64,000 nucleotides of DNA, from NCBI GenBank assembly GCA_946407895.1, contig CAMJQA010000003.1, forward strand, positions 40,295 to 104,294, read 5' to 3'. The position numbers and the translations under genes are program-made. Below are positions 41,142 to 50,260 of the stretch, piece after piece; the first letter of the stretch is position 1; each line of letters begins with the position of its first letter. The notes beneath the pieces are model-generated. The model was not told the DNA's origin. It made no database searches and saw only the letters and a program-made list of their open reading frames with translations. The DNA comes from an uncultured Prevotellaceae bacterium (GTDB lineage: Bacteria > Bacteroidota > Bacteroidia > Bacteroidales > Bacteroidaceae).

Positions 41142-41302
41142 CAAAGATACAATATTTTCGGCAAACGGGGGAATCTTGGCGCAATTCTTTCGCCATTAAG
41201 CCAAAAAAAAGCAATTTCGGCTGCGATTGCAGCCGTTCGCCGCCGCATTAGCAAAATAAAGGGCGTTTTTCTTTGCTTATCGGCCGTATAATCGTACCTT
41301 TG
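41142..41302. promoter_or_regulatory. divergent promoters of the DUF4738 and DUF4230 genes
   Basis: Minus-strand TATCTTTG at 41142-41149 and plus-strand TTTG-19 bp-TACCTTTG with the box at 41295-41302. The plus-strand promoter sits in an AGCAAAATAAA...TCTTTGCTTATC hairpin element related to the duplicated element before lysS. Confidence 0.75.
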
Positions 41303-41319
41303 CACAAAAATAAGCTTCG

Positions 41320-42072
41320 ATGAAACGCATTATATACCTCCTGATTATACTCGCCGCGCTAATAGGGATAGGCTATGCCTGCCGAGGCCGAATCAAGGGA
41401 ATGGCCGGCGGAGAAGCCGTAAACCTGGCGGCCGATGCGGGCCAGGAAGCAATGCCGGCGCAGAAGAGGCCGGAGGGCGACGACCAGGCCGAGGCCAGGC
41501 TGCTGATAAGCCGCATCAGCCAGCAAAGCAGGCTCTACACCGCCGAATACCGGGTACACAAGATAGTAACGCACGAAGACCTGCTCAAGCTGAAGGGGCA
41601 GATATTCGGCATCGACTTCGAGCACCGTTTCAACATAGGCGACCGCCGCATAGCCATACCGATAGAGGTCACGCTCAAGGCCTACGTGGACTTCTCCACA
41701 TTCACGGCCCGGAACGTGGAGCGGCGGGGCAGCTTCATACACATCATCCTGCCCGACCCGAGGATCGTACTCACCTCGTCGAAGGTGGACCACCAGGGCA
41801 TCAAGCAGTTCACCAGCCTGTGGCGCTCGGCATACACCGACGAGGAGATGACCGAGTTCACCCGCCAGGGCGTAGAGAGCGTGCTGGCCGAAGTGCCCAA
41901 CATGAGGCTGCTGCATACGGCCCGCGACTGCGCTGCCCAAACGCTCATCCCCCTGCTCAGCAGCCTGGGGTACCAGGAGGACCACATCATCATCACCTTC
42001 AGGGACGGCGTCGAGACAGAGCGCATAGAGGGACTGGAAAACATAAAACAGATGAATCATGAAGTACATTAA
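41320..42072 (+). CDS. DUF4230 family membrane-anchored protein
   Basis: A 250-residue protein with an N-terminal membrane anchor (IIYLLIILAALIGIGYAC). The DUF4230 region covers about residues 60-240: ARLLISRISQQSRLYTAEYR, VHKIVTHEDLLK, IPIEVTLKAYVDFSTF, HIILPDPRIVLTSSKVDH and a final helical segment. The family is of unknown function and widespread in Bacteroidetes and Firmicutes. It overlaps the next gene, also DUF4230, by 14 bp, so the two probably form one membrane complex. Confidence 0.85.
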   Translation: MKRIIYLLIILAALIGIGYACRGRIKGMAGGEAVNLAADAGQEAMPAQKRPEGDDQAEARLLISRISQQSRLYTAEYRVHKIVTHEDLLKLKGQIFGIDFEHRFNIGDRRIAIPIEVTLKAYVDFSTFTARNVERRGSFIHIILPDPRIVLTSSKVDHQGIKQFTSLWRSAYTDEEMTEFTRQGVESVLAEVPNMRLLHTARDCAAQTLIPLLSSLGYQEDHIIITFRDGVETERIEGLENIKQMNHEVH

Positions 42073-42664
42073 GGGAATATTCTGGCTCATGGCCATAGCG
42101 TGCGTCATCTATGCAGGCTACACGCTCCACAGCTGCCGGCAGAGGCTGGCAAACAACCCTATGGGCTTAGAGCTGGGCTTCCAGAAGGAGATTAACCAGA
42201 CGCCCGTAGTGCTGCAGAGCATCGAGCGGATAGGGCAATGGGAATTCCTGAGCATCGACGATGAAGTCATGGTGGACACGACCGAGAGCCACCTGCTGTC
42301 GCCCGACGACCACTTGGTACGCATCTACCACGGCACGCTGCGCCTGGGCATAGACTTCAGCCTGTGCGACAGGGGCTGGGCCACTGCAAGCGGCGACACG
42401 GTCTCCCTCAGGCTGCCCCCCATCCAGCTGCTCGACCGGAACTTCATCGACGAGGCACGCACCCGCAGCTTCTACGAGTACGGGACGTGGAACGTACAGG
42501 CAAAAGAGGATATGTACAATCGGGCCCGCACCAGGATGATACAACGGGCCATGACGCCACAGAACATAAAACAAGCGGAAGACAATGCCCGCCATCAGGT
42601 AGAGGCACTCTTCCGCTCGTTAGGATATCGCGTAGTCAGGATTACAGTCGGACGTTCTTCTTAG
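42059..42664 (+). CDS. second DUF4230 family membrane-anchored protein
   Basis: A 201-residue protein with an N-terminal anchor (IFWLMAIACVIYAGY). TPVVLQSIERIGQWEFLSID, then RIYHGTLRLGIDFSLCDRGW and VSLRLPPIQLLDRNFIDEAR match DUF4230. It starts inside the preceding DUF4230 gene (14-bp overlap) and its 3' end overlaps the convergent hydrolase gene by 23 bp. The pair occurs together in related genomes as far as I recall; no function is known. Confidence 0.82.
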   Translation: MKYIKGIFWLMAIACVIYAGYTLHSCRQRLANNPMGLELGFQKEINQTPVVLQSIERIGQWEFLSIDDEVMVDTTESHLLSPDDHLVRIYHGTLRLGIDFSLCDRGWATASGDTVSLRLPPIQLLDRNFIDEARTRSFYEYGTWNVQAKEDMYNRARTRMIQRAMTPQNIKQAEDNARHQVEALFRSLGYRVVRITVGRSS

Positions 42665-44123
42665 CCCCCTTCGACTCATTTTGCAGGCGGTCCAGGGCAG
42701 TCACTACGTAGGTATATGAGTTGCAGCCGCCCTCGTACTGCAGCGGCAGCATATTCTCACTGGTGATGGCCAGGATATGCGTAGGGTCGTCCAGGTTTAT
42801 GCGTTCGCCCCGCATGAAACGGTAAACCACATAGCGCGTGGCCACATCCATCTCGGTCTTGGCCTTCGGGGCCGTCCAACACAGCACGGGGCCGTCCTCG
42901 GTCCAGATAACCGAAGTCTTGCGAGGCTTGCCAGGCGCCTTATAATCGATCCAGGGCATGATGGGCTGCAGGGCAGGAGTGCTATGGAACTGCTGGCGCA
43001 GCACGGTGCCGTAGTTGCCAGGATTCTCCACCACCGCACCGGCATACCACTGGCAACTGCCAAAGATGCCGGGCAGGGAACGCTGCAACTGATACTTATG
43101 ATACATCTGGTGAATCTGCGGGTTCATCGGGTCGGCATACTTAACCGTACGGTTCACGTCCTGCCCCACAAAGATAGGACGGTCGCCTGCATTTGCGCTC
43201 CACCACCGGATGAGCGCTTCGTAGTCGGCAGCCTTGTTGCCGATTTCCCAGTAAAGCTGAGGAATGTTGTAATCCACCCATCCCTGGCGAACCCACTCGA
43301 GCACATCGGCATACAGGTCATCATAATTCTGCAAGCCATTAGTGGCGCTGCCCGAGGGATCGCTCGACTGATTGCGATAGATACCAAAGGGGCTCACACC
43401 GAACTTCAGCCAAGGCTTCACCTGCCGCAGGCTCTCATGCATCTGCTGTATGAATTGGTTTACGTTCTGACGGCGCCAGTCGGCACGGTTCATTCCCTGC
43501 CCGTACTGGTAGTAGCTGGCATCGTCGGGAATGGAAATACCGGCCACGGGATAGGGATAGAAATAATCGTCAATATGAATGCCATCGACATCATAACGGC
43601 GGGCTATGTCACAGGCTACCTGGCAGATCCAGACCCTGTTCTCGGGACGCCCCGGATCGAAGAGCAGCAAGCCATCATAGTCCAAGAAGAGCGACGGGTT
43701 GCGCAGATAGGGATGATTCGTAGCCAGGGCCGTGGTTCCCTTCGTCTTGGCACGATAGGGATTGATCCAGGCATGCAGCTCCATGCCGCGGGCATGGCAC
43801 TGTTCAATCATCCACTGCAATGGGTCCCAATAGGGATTGGGGGGCAGGCCCTGCTGCCCGGTCAGATATCGGCTCCACGGCTCCAGCTGGCTGGCATAGA
43901 GGGCATCGCCCTCGGCCCTGACCTGAAAGAAGATGGCATTGATGCCGTCTTTCTGCAACTCGTCCAACTGATATGTCAGAGTCTGTTGCATACGGTCTCG
44001 GCCAATACCCTGGAACTGACCGTTTATACACTGAATCCAAGCCCCGCGGAACTCCCTCTTGGGGTTCTGAGCCGCAACTGCCACCGACATGAAGAGTAGC
44101 AGAAAAAGTATCTTATTCCTCAT
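42642..44123 (-). CDS. secreted GHL10/DUF187-type glycosyl hydrolase-like protein
   Basis: From ATG 44123 (MRNKILFLLLFMSVAVAAQN, signal peptide) 493 residues. REFRGAWIQCINGQFQG, AIFFQVRAEGDALYASQLEP, GMELHAWINPYR and RYDVDGIHIDDYFYPYP match the glycosyl-hydrolase-like 10 family (PF02638), a TIM barrel. The C-terminal 100 residues are a fibronectin-like domain (VATRYVVYRFMRGERINL). A second member lies at 54043-55518. Homologues are thought to act on peptidoglycan or cell-envelope glycans. Promoter TATTTTTG at 44143-44150, 19 bp before the start. Confidence 0.88.
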   Translation of the reverse strand: MRNKILFLLLFMSVAVAAQNPKREFRGAWIQCINGQFQGIGRDRMQQTLTYQLDELQKDGINAIFFQVRAEGDALYASQLEPWSRYLTGQQGLPPNPYWDPLQWMIEQCHARGMELHAWINPYRAKTKGTTALATNHPYLRNPSLFLDYDGLLLFDPGRPENRVWICQVACDIARRYDVDGIHIDDYFYPYPVAGISIPDDASYYQYGQGMNRADWRRQNVNQFIQQMHESLRQVKPWLKFGVSPFGIYRNQSSDPSGSATNGLQNYDDLYADVLEWVRQGWVDYNIPQLYWEIGNKAADYEALIRWWSANAGDRPIFVGQDVNRTVKYADPMNPQIHQMYHKYQLQRSLPGIFGSCQWYAGAVVENPGNYGTVLRQQFHSTPALQPIMPWIDYKAPGKPRKTSVIWTEDGPVLCWTAPKAKTEMDVATRYVVYRFMRGERINLDDPTHILAITSENMLPLQYEGGCNSYTYVVTALDRLQNESKGAKKNVRL

Positions 44124-44142
44124 AATTAAACGTATTTGCCTG

Positions 44143-44244
44143 CAAAAATAGTGACTTTTCCTCTGGTTACAAAACTTTTTTGCGTAAACTTTTATTAAAA
44201 AGTGCTCCAGAGCCATTGAGAGTGCCAACATTTTTGTAATTTTG
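44143..44244. promoter_or_regulatory. divergent promoters of GHL10 and ansA
   Basis: Minus-strand TATTTTTG (44143-44150) and plus-strand TAATTTTG (44237-44244, with a TTG 18 bp upstream). The plus-strand box ends 7 bases before the ansA ATG. Confidence 0.7.
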
Positions 44245-44251
44245 CAGCCAA

Positions 44252-45304
44252 ATGGAGAAAAAGGAAGAAAACAAACGGCCACAAGTGCTGCTCATTTACA
44301 CGGGAGGCACCATAGGCATGATACGCAACCCGGAGACGGGGGCCCTGGAGAATTTCGACTTCGACCACCTGCTGGACGAGGTGCCTGAACTGCGCCGTTT
44401 CGACTATGACATCAGCACCTACACATTCCAGCCGCCCATCGACTCCTCCGACATGGGCCTCGAGCACTGGGCACGCCTCGTCGGCATCATCGAGAGGAAC
44501 TATGCACTCTTCGACGGTTTTGTCATCCTGCATGGCACAGACACGATGGCCTACACAGCCTCAGCCCTGAGCTTTATGCTGGAGAACTTGGGGAAACCCG
44601 TCATCCTGACCGGCAGCCAGTTGCCCATCGGCATGCTGCGCACCGACGGCAAGGAAAACCTCATCTCGGCCATCGAAATCGCCGCGGCCAAACGCCAGGA
44701 CGGAGAGCCTATGGTGCCCGAGGTATGCATCTATTTCAAGGAGAAACTCATGCGCGGTAACCGCACCACGAAAATCAACAGCGAACAGTTTAATGCCTTC
44801 CGTTCGTTCAACTATCCAGAACTTGCCACAGCAGGCATCCATATACGCTACAACACCCAGGCCATCCGGCGGCCCGACCCCACCCGTCCCTTCAAGGCTC
44901 ACTATCTGGTGGATCCCAATGTAGTCGTACTCACTCTCTTCCCCGGCATACAACAGAGCCTTGTACATGCTGTGCTCAACATTCCAAGCCTTAAGGCCGT
45001 GGTGCTGCGCACCTTCGGCGCCGGCAATGCCCCGCAACTGAAATGGTTGAAAGAGGAGCTAAAGGCAGCCTCCGAGAGCGGCATCCTGGTGGTTAATATC
45101 ACCCAGTGCCAGTCGGGCAGCGTTCACATGGGACTCTACGAGACCAGCCTGCCCCTGCTGGATGCCGGAGTGGTGAGCGGATATGACAGCACGCCCGAAT
45201 GCGCCATTGCCAAGCTGATGTTCCTGCTGGGTCACAAACTGCCCCTGGCCAGATTGCGCGAGATGATGAACAGCAGCCTGGCCGGAGAGATTACAAAAGA
45301 ATAA
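44252..45304 (+). CDS. ansA: type I L-asparaginase
   Basis: A 350-residue cytoplasmic enzyme that hydrolyses asparagine to aspartate and ammonia. The first catalytic Thr is in VLLIYTGGTIGMIR and the second Thr-Asp in GFVILHGTDTMAYTASALSF; KPVILTGSQLPIG is also conserved. No signal peptide, fitting the type I form. There is no other plausible start. The predicted transcription start is within a few bases of the ATG, so the message may be leaderless. uvrA follows after 6 bp. Confidence 0.94.
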   Translation: MEKKEENKRPQVLLIYTGGTIGMIRNPETGALENFDFDHLLDEVPELRRFDYDISTYTFQPPIDSSDMGLEHWARLVGIIERNYALFDGFVILHGTDTMAYTASALSFMLENLGKPVILTGSQLPIGMLRTDGKENLISAIEIAAAKRQDGEPMVPEVCIYFKEKLMRGNRTTKINSEQFNAFRSFNYPELATAGIHIRYNTQAIRRPDPTRPFKAHYLVDPNVVVLTLFPGIQQSLVHAVLNIPSLKAVVLRTFGAGNAPQLKWLKEELKAASESGILVVNITQCQSGSVHMGLYETSLPLLDAGVVSGYDSTPECAIAKLMFLLGHKLPLARLREMMNSSLAGEITKE

Positions 45305-45310
45305 GTGAAG

Positions 45311-48229
45311 ATGAAGAAAAGCACAAACATAGAGAATACCTACGAGAGCGAGAACATCACGGCGAAGGGGGTCAGGGTGAATAACCTGAAGAACATCTCG
45401 CTGGAGATTCCGCGCAACAAGCTCATTGTCGTTACGGGTGTCAGTGGCAGTGGCAAGAGCAGCCTGGCCTTCGACACACTATACGCCGAGGGGCAGCGAC
45501 GCTACGTAGAGAGCCTCAGCTCATACGCACGCCAGTTCCTGGGCCGCATGAACAAGCCGGAATGCGACTACATCAAAGGCATCCCGCCAGCCATTGCCAT
45601 CGAGCAGAAAGTAACGAGCCGCAACCCACGCAGCACCGTGGGCACCAGCACCGAGATATACGAATACCTGCGCCTGCTTTTTGCCCGAGTGGGCCACACG
45701 TTCTCGCCCATTAGCGGGAATGAGGTGAAACGCCATACCACAGAGGACGTGGTGAACTGCATGGCCTCACACCCCGAAGGCGAGCGCTTCCTCGTGCTCA
45801 GCCCCATACACCTGCCTGAGGGGCGCACCCTGGAACAACAACTCGACATGTACCTGAAGAGCGGATTCAGCCGCATAGCCATTGCATCGCCAGGAAAAGA
45901 GCCTGTTCCCGAGGTCGTGAGGATTGAGGACTATCTGGAAGAGCAGAAGCAAAAGGTGGCAACAGGAACTTTTTTCCTGCTCATAGACCGCCTCGCCGTA
46001 TCGAGCGCCAAGGACGCTATTGCCCGCTTGGTGGATTCAGCAGAGACCGCCTTCTACGAGGGCCAGGGCGAATGCGTGCTGCTGTATGTACCATCGGGCG
46101 AGCGACATGTCTTCAGCACGCGTTTTGAAGCCGACGGTATGACCTTCGAGGAGCCGTCTGATAATCTCTTCGCCTTCAACTCCCCCGTTGGAGCCTGCCC
46201 CGAGTGCGAGGGTTTCGGACGCATAATCGGCATAGACGAACACCTGGTGATTCCAAACAGTGCGCTCAGTGTTTACGACGGAGCCGTTGTCTGCTGGCGT
46301 GGCGAAAAGATGAGCGAGTGGAAAAACTGGTTCATACGCTTCAACTCGGAGCGCGGATTCCCCATCTTCAAGCCCTACTTCGAACTGTCGCAGGAGGAGA
46401 AAGACTGGCTCTGGCACGGCACATTCCCGACCAAGCTGCCAGCCTCAAAAAAGAAGCTGACACCGGAGGAGAAGGAATGGGGCCTCATCTGCATAGACGC
46501 CTTCTTCGACTACCTGCGCGAAGGGCAGTACAAGATACAGAACCGCGTCATGCTGGCACGCTACAGGGGCAAGACTGTCTGCCCGAAATGCCACGGCACC
46601 CGACTGCGGCCCGAAGCCAACTACGTCAAGGTGGCGGGCTACACCATAAGCGAACTGGTGCAGAAACCTATCAGCGAACTGGCCAGGATATTCGGTTCGA
46701 AAGGGAAAAAGGGCATAGAGAGCAGCCTGAATGAACATGAACAGCAGATAGCTGGCCGCATACTGACCGAGATACGCAACCGCATGCAGTTCCTCATGGA
46801 CGTCGGGCTGGGCTACCTTACCCTAAACCGCCTGAGCAACAGCCTCTCCGGTGGCGAGAGCCAGCGCATCAACCTTGCCACAAGCCTGGGCAGCAGCCTG
46901 GTAGGCAGCCTCTACATCCTGGACGAACCGAGCATCGGCCTGCACAGCCGCGACACGGCACGCCTCATCAAGGTCCTTCAGCAGTTGCGCGACCTGGGCA
47001 ACACCGTGATCGTCGTGGAGCACGACGAGGAAATCATGCGCGCTGCAGACTGGATTATCGACATCGGGCCCGACGCCGGACGCCTGGGCGGAGAAATTGT
47101 CTATCAGGGCAAACCCGACCTGAAAAAGCGTAAGAAGGAGAGGGAGAAGGGGGTACAGACGTCCCACACCCTGGCCTTCCTGCTTGGCGAGGACACCATC
47201 CCCCTGCCTGCCACCCGCAGGCCCTGGAACAACTACATCGAGGTAAAGGGTGCCCGAGCAAATAACCTGAAGGGCATAGACGTGCGCTTCCCCCTGAACG
47301 TAATGACCTGTGTCACCGGTGTGAGCGGCAGCGGCAAGAGCAGCCTGGTGCGCGACATACTATACAACGCCATGAAGCGTGAACTTGACGAGATTGCCGA
47401 ACGCCCCGGAGAGTTCCTGCGTCTGGAGGGCGACACAAAGATGGTCAAGGCTATTGAATTCGTTGACCAGAACCCAATAGGCAAGAGCACACGCTCGAAC
47501 CCCGTCACCTACGTGAAGGCATGGGACGAGATACGCAAGCTCTTTGCCCTGCAGCCCCTGTCGAAGCAGATGGGCTACACAGCCGGGTTCTTCAGTTTCA
47601 ACACCGAGGGCGGACGCTGTGAGGAATGCAAGGGCGAGGGCACGGTGACCGTGGAGATGCAGTTCATGGCCGACCTCGTACTCGAGTGCGAGAGCTGCCA
47701 CGGACAGCGCTTCAAGAAAGACATCCTGGATGTGCGGTACGAGGGCATGAATGTCTTCGAGGTCCTCAACATGACAGTCAACCAGGCCGTTGAGTTCTTC
47801 AGCCAGCACAAGCAGAAGCGCATCACCGACCTGCTACGCCCCCTGCAGGATGTAGGGCTGGGGTACATCAAGCTGGGCCAGAGCAGCAGCACCCTCTCCG
47901 GTGGCGAGAACCAGCGCGTTAAGCTGGCCTACTACCTGGGCATGGAGAAGCATCAGCCCACCGTCTTCATCTTCGACGAACCCACTACGGGCCTCCACTT
48001 CCACGACATAAAGAAGTTGCTTGACAGCTTCAACGCTCTCATCTCGCGCGGACATACCATTCTCATCATCGAGCACAATCTGGACGTCATCAAGTGTGCC
48101 GACTACGTCATCGACCTAGGTCCGGAAGGTGGCGATGAGGGTGGCCGGCTCGTGGTCTGCGGCACGCCCGAGGAGGTGGCCCGTTGCCCCGAGAGCTACA
48201 CAGGCCGCTATCTGCAGCAGAAACTCTAA
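45311..48229 (+). CDS. uvrA: excinuclease ABC subunit A
   Basis: A 972-residue damage-recognition ATPase of nucleotide excision repair. ATG 45311 is preferred to the GTG at 45305. Two ABC modules are visible: Walker A motifs (VVTGVSGSGKSSLAFDTLY near residue 45 and CVTGVSGSGKSSLVRDILYN near 675) and signature motifs LSGGESQRI and LSGGENQRVKLA. Zinc-binding pairs include CPECEGFGR, CPKCHGTRL and CEECKGEGT with CESCHGQRF. Length is slightly above E. coli's 940. It directly follows ansA (6 bp) and precedes cstA and umuDC, so DNA-repair genes cluster here. Confidence 0.96.
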   Translation: MKKSTNIENTYESENITAKGVRVNNLKNISLEIPRNKLIVVTGVSGSGKSSLAFDTLYAEGQRRYVESLSSYARQFLGRMNKPECDYIKGIPPAIAIEQKVTSRNPRSTVGTSTEIYEYLRLLFARVGHTFSPISGNEVKRHTTEDVVNCMASHPEGERFLVLSPIHLPEGRTLEQQLDMYLKSGFSRIAIASPGKEPVPEVVRIEDYLEEQKQKVATGTFFLLIDRLAVSSAKDAIARLVDSAETAFYEGQGECVLLYVPSGERHVFSTRFEADGMTFEEPSDNLFAFNSPVGACPECEGFGRIIGIDEHLVIPNSALSVYDGAVVCWRGEKMSEWKNWFIRFNSERGFPIFKPYFELSQEEKDWLWHGTFPTKLPASKKKLTPEEKEWGLICIDAFFDYLREGQYKIQNRVMLARYRGKTVCPKCHGTRLRPEANYVKVAGYTISELVQKPISELARIFGSKGKKGIESSLNEHEQQIAGRILTEIRNRMQFLMDVGLGYLTLNRLSNSLSGGESQRINLATSLGSSLVGSLYILDEPSIGLHSRDTARLIKVLQQLRDLGNTVIVVEHDEEIMRAADWIIDIGPDAGRLGGEIVYQGKPDLKKRKKEREKGVQTSHTLAFLLGEDTIPLPATRRPWNNYIEVKGARANNLKGIDVRFPLNVMTCVTGVSGSGKSSLVRDILYNAMKRELDEIAERPGEFLRLEGDTKMVKAIEFVDQNPIGKSTRSNPVTYVKAWDEIRKLFALQPLSKQMGYTAGFFSFNTEGGRCEECKGEGTVTVEMQFMADLVLECESCHGQRFKKDILDVRYEGMNVFEVLNMTVNQAVEFFSQHKQKRITDLLRPLQDVGLGYIKLGQSSSTLSGGENQRVKLAYYLGMEKHQPTVFIFDEPTTGLHFHDIKKLLDSFNALISRGHTILIIEHNLDVIKCADYVIDLGPEGGDEGGRLVVCGTPEEVARCPESYTGRYLQQKL

Positions 48230-48321
48230 GAGAACATACTAATGAGCGAAGCGCGACTTTTGAACAGGAGCCGGGCGAAGCTCAACATCTGAATATTTGA
48301 ACTCTATTATAATAAGGTAAG

Positions 48322-49815
48322 ATGATTTCGTTTATTCTAAGTCTCGTAGCCCTCGTCGTGGGCTACATGGTTTACAGCCGGGTGGCCGAACGCGTATTCG
48401 GGCCCGACGACCGGGTGACACCGGCCATCTCACATGCCGACGGCATCGACTACATCGTACTGCCAGGCTGGCGTATCTTCATGATCCAGTTCCTCAACAT
48501 CGCCGGCACGGGCCCCATCTTCGGCGCCATCATGGGCATGTGGTTCGGTCCCGCAGCCTACGTATGGATAGTCCTGGGCTGCATCTTCGGCGGTGCCGTA
48601 CACGACTACATGAGCGGCATGCTCTCCCTGCGCCACGGCGGTGAGGGGCTGCCCGAGCTGACCGGGCGCTACCTGGGTGGCAGTGCCCGCAACGCGCTGG
48701 TTGTCTTCACAATGATGATGATGATGCTCGTGGGTGCCTTCTTCGTTTACTGCCCGGCCATCATTCTGTCCGGCATCTGGGGGTCAAAGATGATGTGGGT
48801 CTATATCATCTTCCTCTACTATGTAGCCACCACGATGATGCCCATCGACAAGGTCATCGGACGCATCTATCCCCTCTTCGCCCTGTCCATGCTGTTCATG
48901 GTTGTGGCATTGGGCGTGGTGCTGTGCCTGAAGCACCCCGTCCTGCCCGAGGTGTGGGACGGTTTGGGCAACTGGGGCCAGGCACGTCTGGGGCTCCGCC
49001 AGCCGCTCTTCCCCGCCCTGTTCGTCACCATTGCCTGCGGAGCCGTCTCGGGTTTCCACGCCACCCAGTCGCCCATGATGGCCCGCTGCATGAAGTCTGA
49101 GCACCAGGGGCGCCCCATCTTCTACGGTGCCATGATAACCGAGGGCATCGTAGCCCTGGTATGGGCTACCATCAGCAGCTACTTCTTCTTCCAGGAAGGG
49201 TGGCGCCAGGTATGTCCGCCCGATGTCATAGCACGCTTCGAGGGGCAGGATGCCCTCTCCCTCATCCAGTTCTTCGATGCACCCACCGTGGTCAACATCG
49301 TCTGTGCCAGCTGGCTGGGCACGTTTGGCAGCATACTGGCCCTGCTGGGCATCGTGGCCGCTCCCATCACCACGGGCGGTTCCTCGTTCCGCGCCGCCAG
49401 GCTCATCCTCTCCGAAGCCTTCCACCTAAAGCAGACCAGCATACGCAGCCGCTTGCTCCTCTCCCTGCCCGTCTTTGCCGTAGGCATAGCCCTGCTGGCC
49501 TGGCAGATAGGCAATCCCTCGGGCTTCGGCACTGTTTGGCAATACGTGGCCTGGGGCACGCAGGTAATGGCAGCCATCACCCTGTGGATGTGTACCTCCT
49601 ACCTCGCCCGCGAGCGTAAGTTCTACTGGATGACGCTCCTGCCGGCCATATTCATGACGATGGTCGTAACAGACTTCTTCTTCGTCTCGCCCACCATCCT
49701 GGGGCTCGACTACAGTCTCTCGCTCTGCATCTCAGCACTCATCACCCTGCTTGCCATCGCCCGCTTCATCATGTGGAAAAGGAAGTTACCAATGGAGTCC
49801 GATCATCGGAATTGA
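48322..49815 (+). CDS. cstA: carbon starvation protein CstA family transporter
   Basis: A 497-residue polytopic membrane protein with about 13 hydrophobic segments. The CstA family features are WRIFMIQFLNIAGTGPIFGA, VLGCIFGGAVHDYMSGMLSL, ACGAVSGFHATQSPMMARCM and a later TTGGSSFRAARLI. It is shorter than the ~700-residue E. coli protein, as in other Bacteroidetes. The family imports pyruvate or peptides. The stop codon is one base before the umuD ATG. A second member lies at 52564-53970 on the other strand. Confidence 0.92.
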   Translation: MISFILSLVALVVGYMVYSRVAERVFGPDDRVTPAISHADGIDYIVLPGWRIFMIQFLNIAGTGPIFGAIMGMWFGPAAYVWIVLGCIFGGAVHDYMSGMLSLRHGGEGLPELTGRYLGGSARNALVVFTMMMMMLVGAFFVYCPAIILSGIWGSKMMWVYIIFLYYVATTMMPIDKVIGRIYPLFALSMLFMVVALGVVLCLKHPVLPEVWDGLGNWGQARLGLRQPLFPALFVTIACGAVSGFHATQSPMMARCMKSEHQGRPIFYGAMITEGIVALVWATISSYFFFQEGWRQVCPPDVIARFEGQDALSLIQFFDAPTVVNIVCASWLGTFGSILALLGIVAAPITTGGSSFRAARLILSEAFHLKQTSIRSRLLLSLPVFAVGIALLAWQIGNPSGFGTVWQYVAWGTQVMAAITLWMCTSYLARERKFYWMTLLPAIFMTMVVTDFFFVSPTILGLDYSLSLCISALITLLAIARFIMWKRKLPMESDHRN

Positions 49816-49816
49816 C

Positions 49817-50254
49817 ATGAAAAGTATCCAGTTGATAAAGGGCGAGTTCGGACAGCCCCTTGATTTATTTTTGGCCCCCGCCATCAAGGCCGGATTTCCT
49901 TCGCCAGCCGAGGACTACCTGCGTGACAGCCTGGATTTCAATCGCGACCTCATAGCACATCCCGAAGCCACTTTCTACGGCAGGGTGGATGGCGACAGCA
50001 TGAAGGACGCTGGCATCAACGACGGAGACATTGCCGTCATAGACCGTAGTGTGGAGCCACAGAATGGCGATGTAATCGTAGGCTATATCAATAGCGAGTT
50101 CACCATAAAGTACCTCGACCTGACCCACAAGGAAGAAGGCTACATCGAGCTACGCCCGGCCAACAAGGACTATCAGCCCATTCGTATTGACGAGAGCGAC
50201 AGCTTTGAGGTCTGGGGCGTGGTGATATGGACGATTAAAAGCTGGAAGCGTTAA
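49817..50254 (+). CDS. umuD: UmuD-like self-cleaving LexA-family protein
   Basis: From ATG 49817, 145 residues. The Ala25-Gly26 cleavage site (KAGFPSPAEDY), catalytic Ser61 in RVDGDSMKDAGI and Lys98 in NSEFTIKYLDL line up with E. coli UmuD (Cys24-Gly25, Ser60, Lys97). After RecA-stimulated self-cleavage the product joins UmuC to form DNA polymerase V. It starts one base after the cstA stop and ends 6 bp before umuC. No LexA-box-like palindrome is seen in the immediate upstream region. Confidence 0.93.
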   Translation: MKSIQLIKGEFGQPLDLFLAPAIKAGFPSPAEDYLRDSLDFNRDLIAHPEATFYGRVDGDSMKDAGINDGDIAVIDRSVEPQNGDVIVGYINSEFTIKYLDLTHKEEGYIELRPANKDYQPIRIDESDSFEVWGVVIWTIKSWKR

Positions 50255-50260
50255 CACCAC

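Noticed and set aside
49700-49816. LexA/SOS box before umuD
   Set aside because: No clear palindromic operator or TAnnTTTG promoter was found within the end of cstA.
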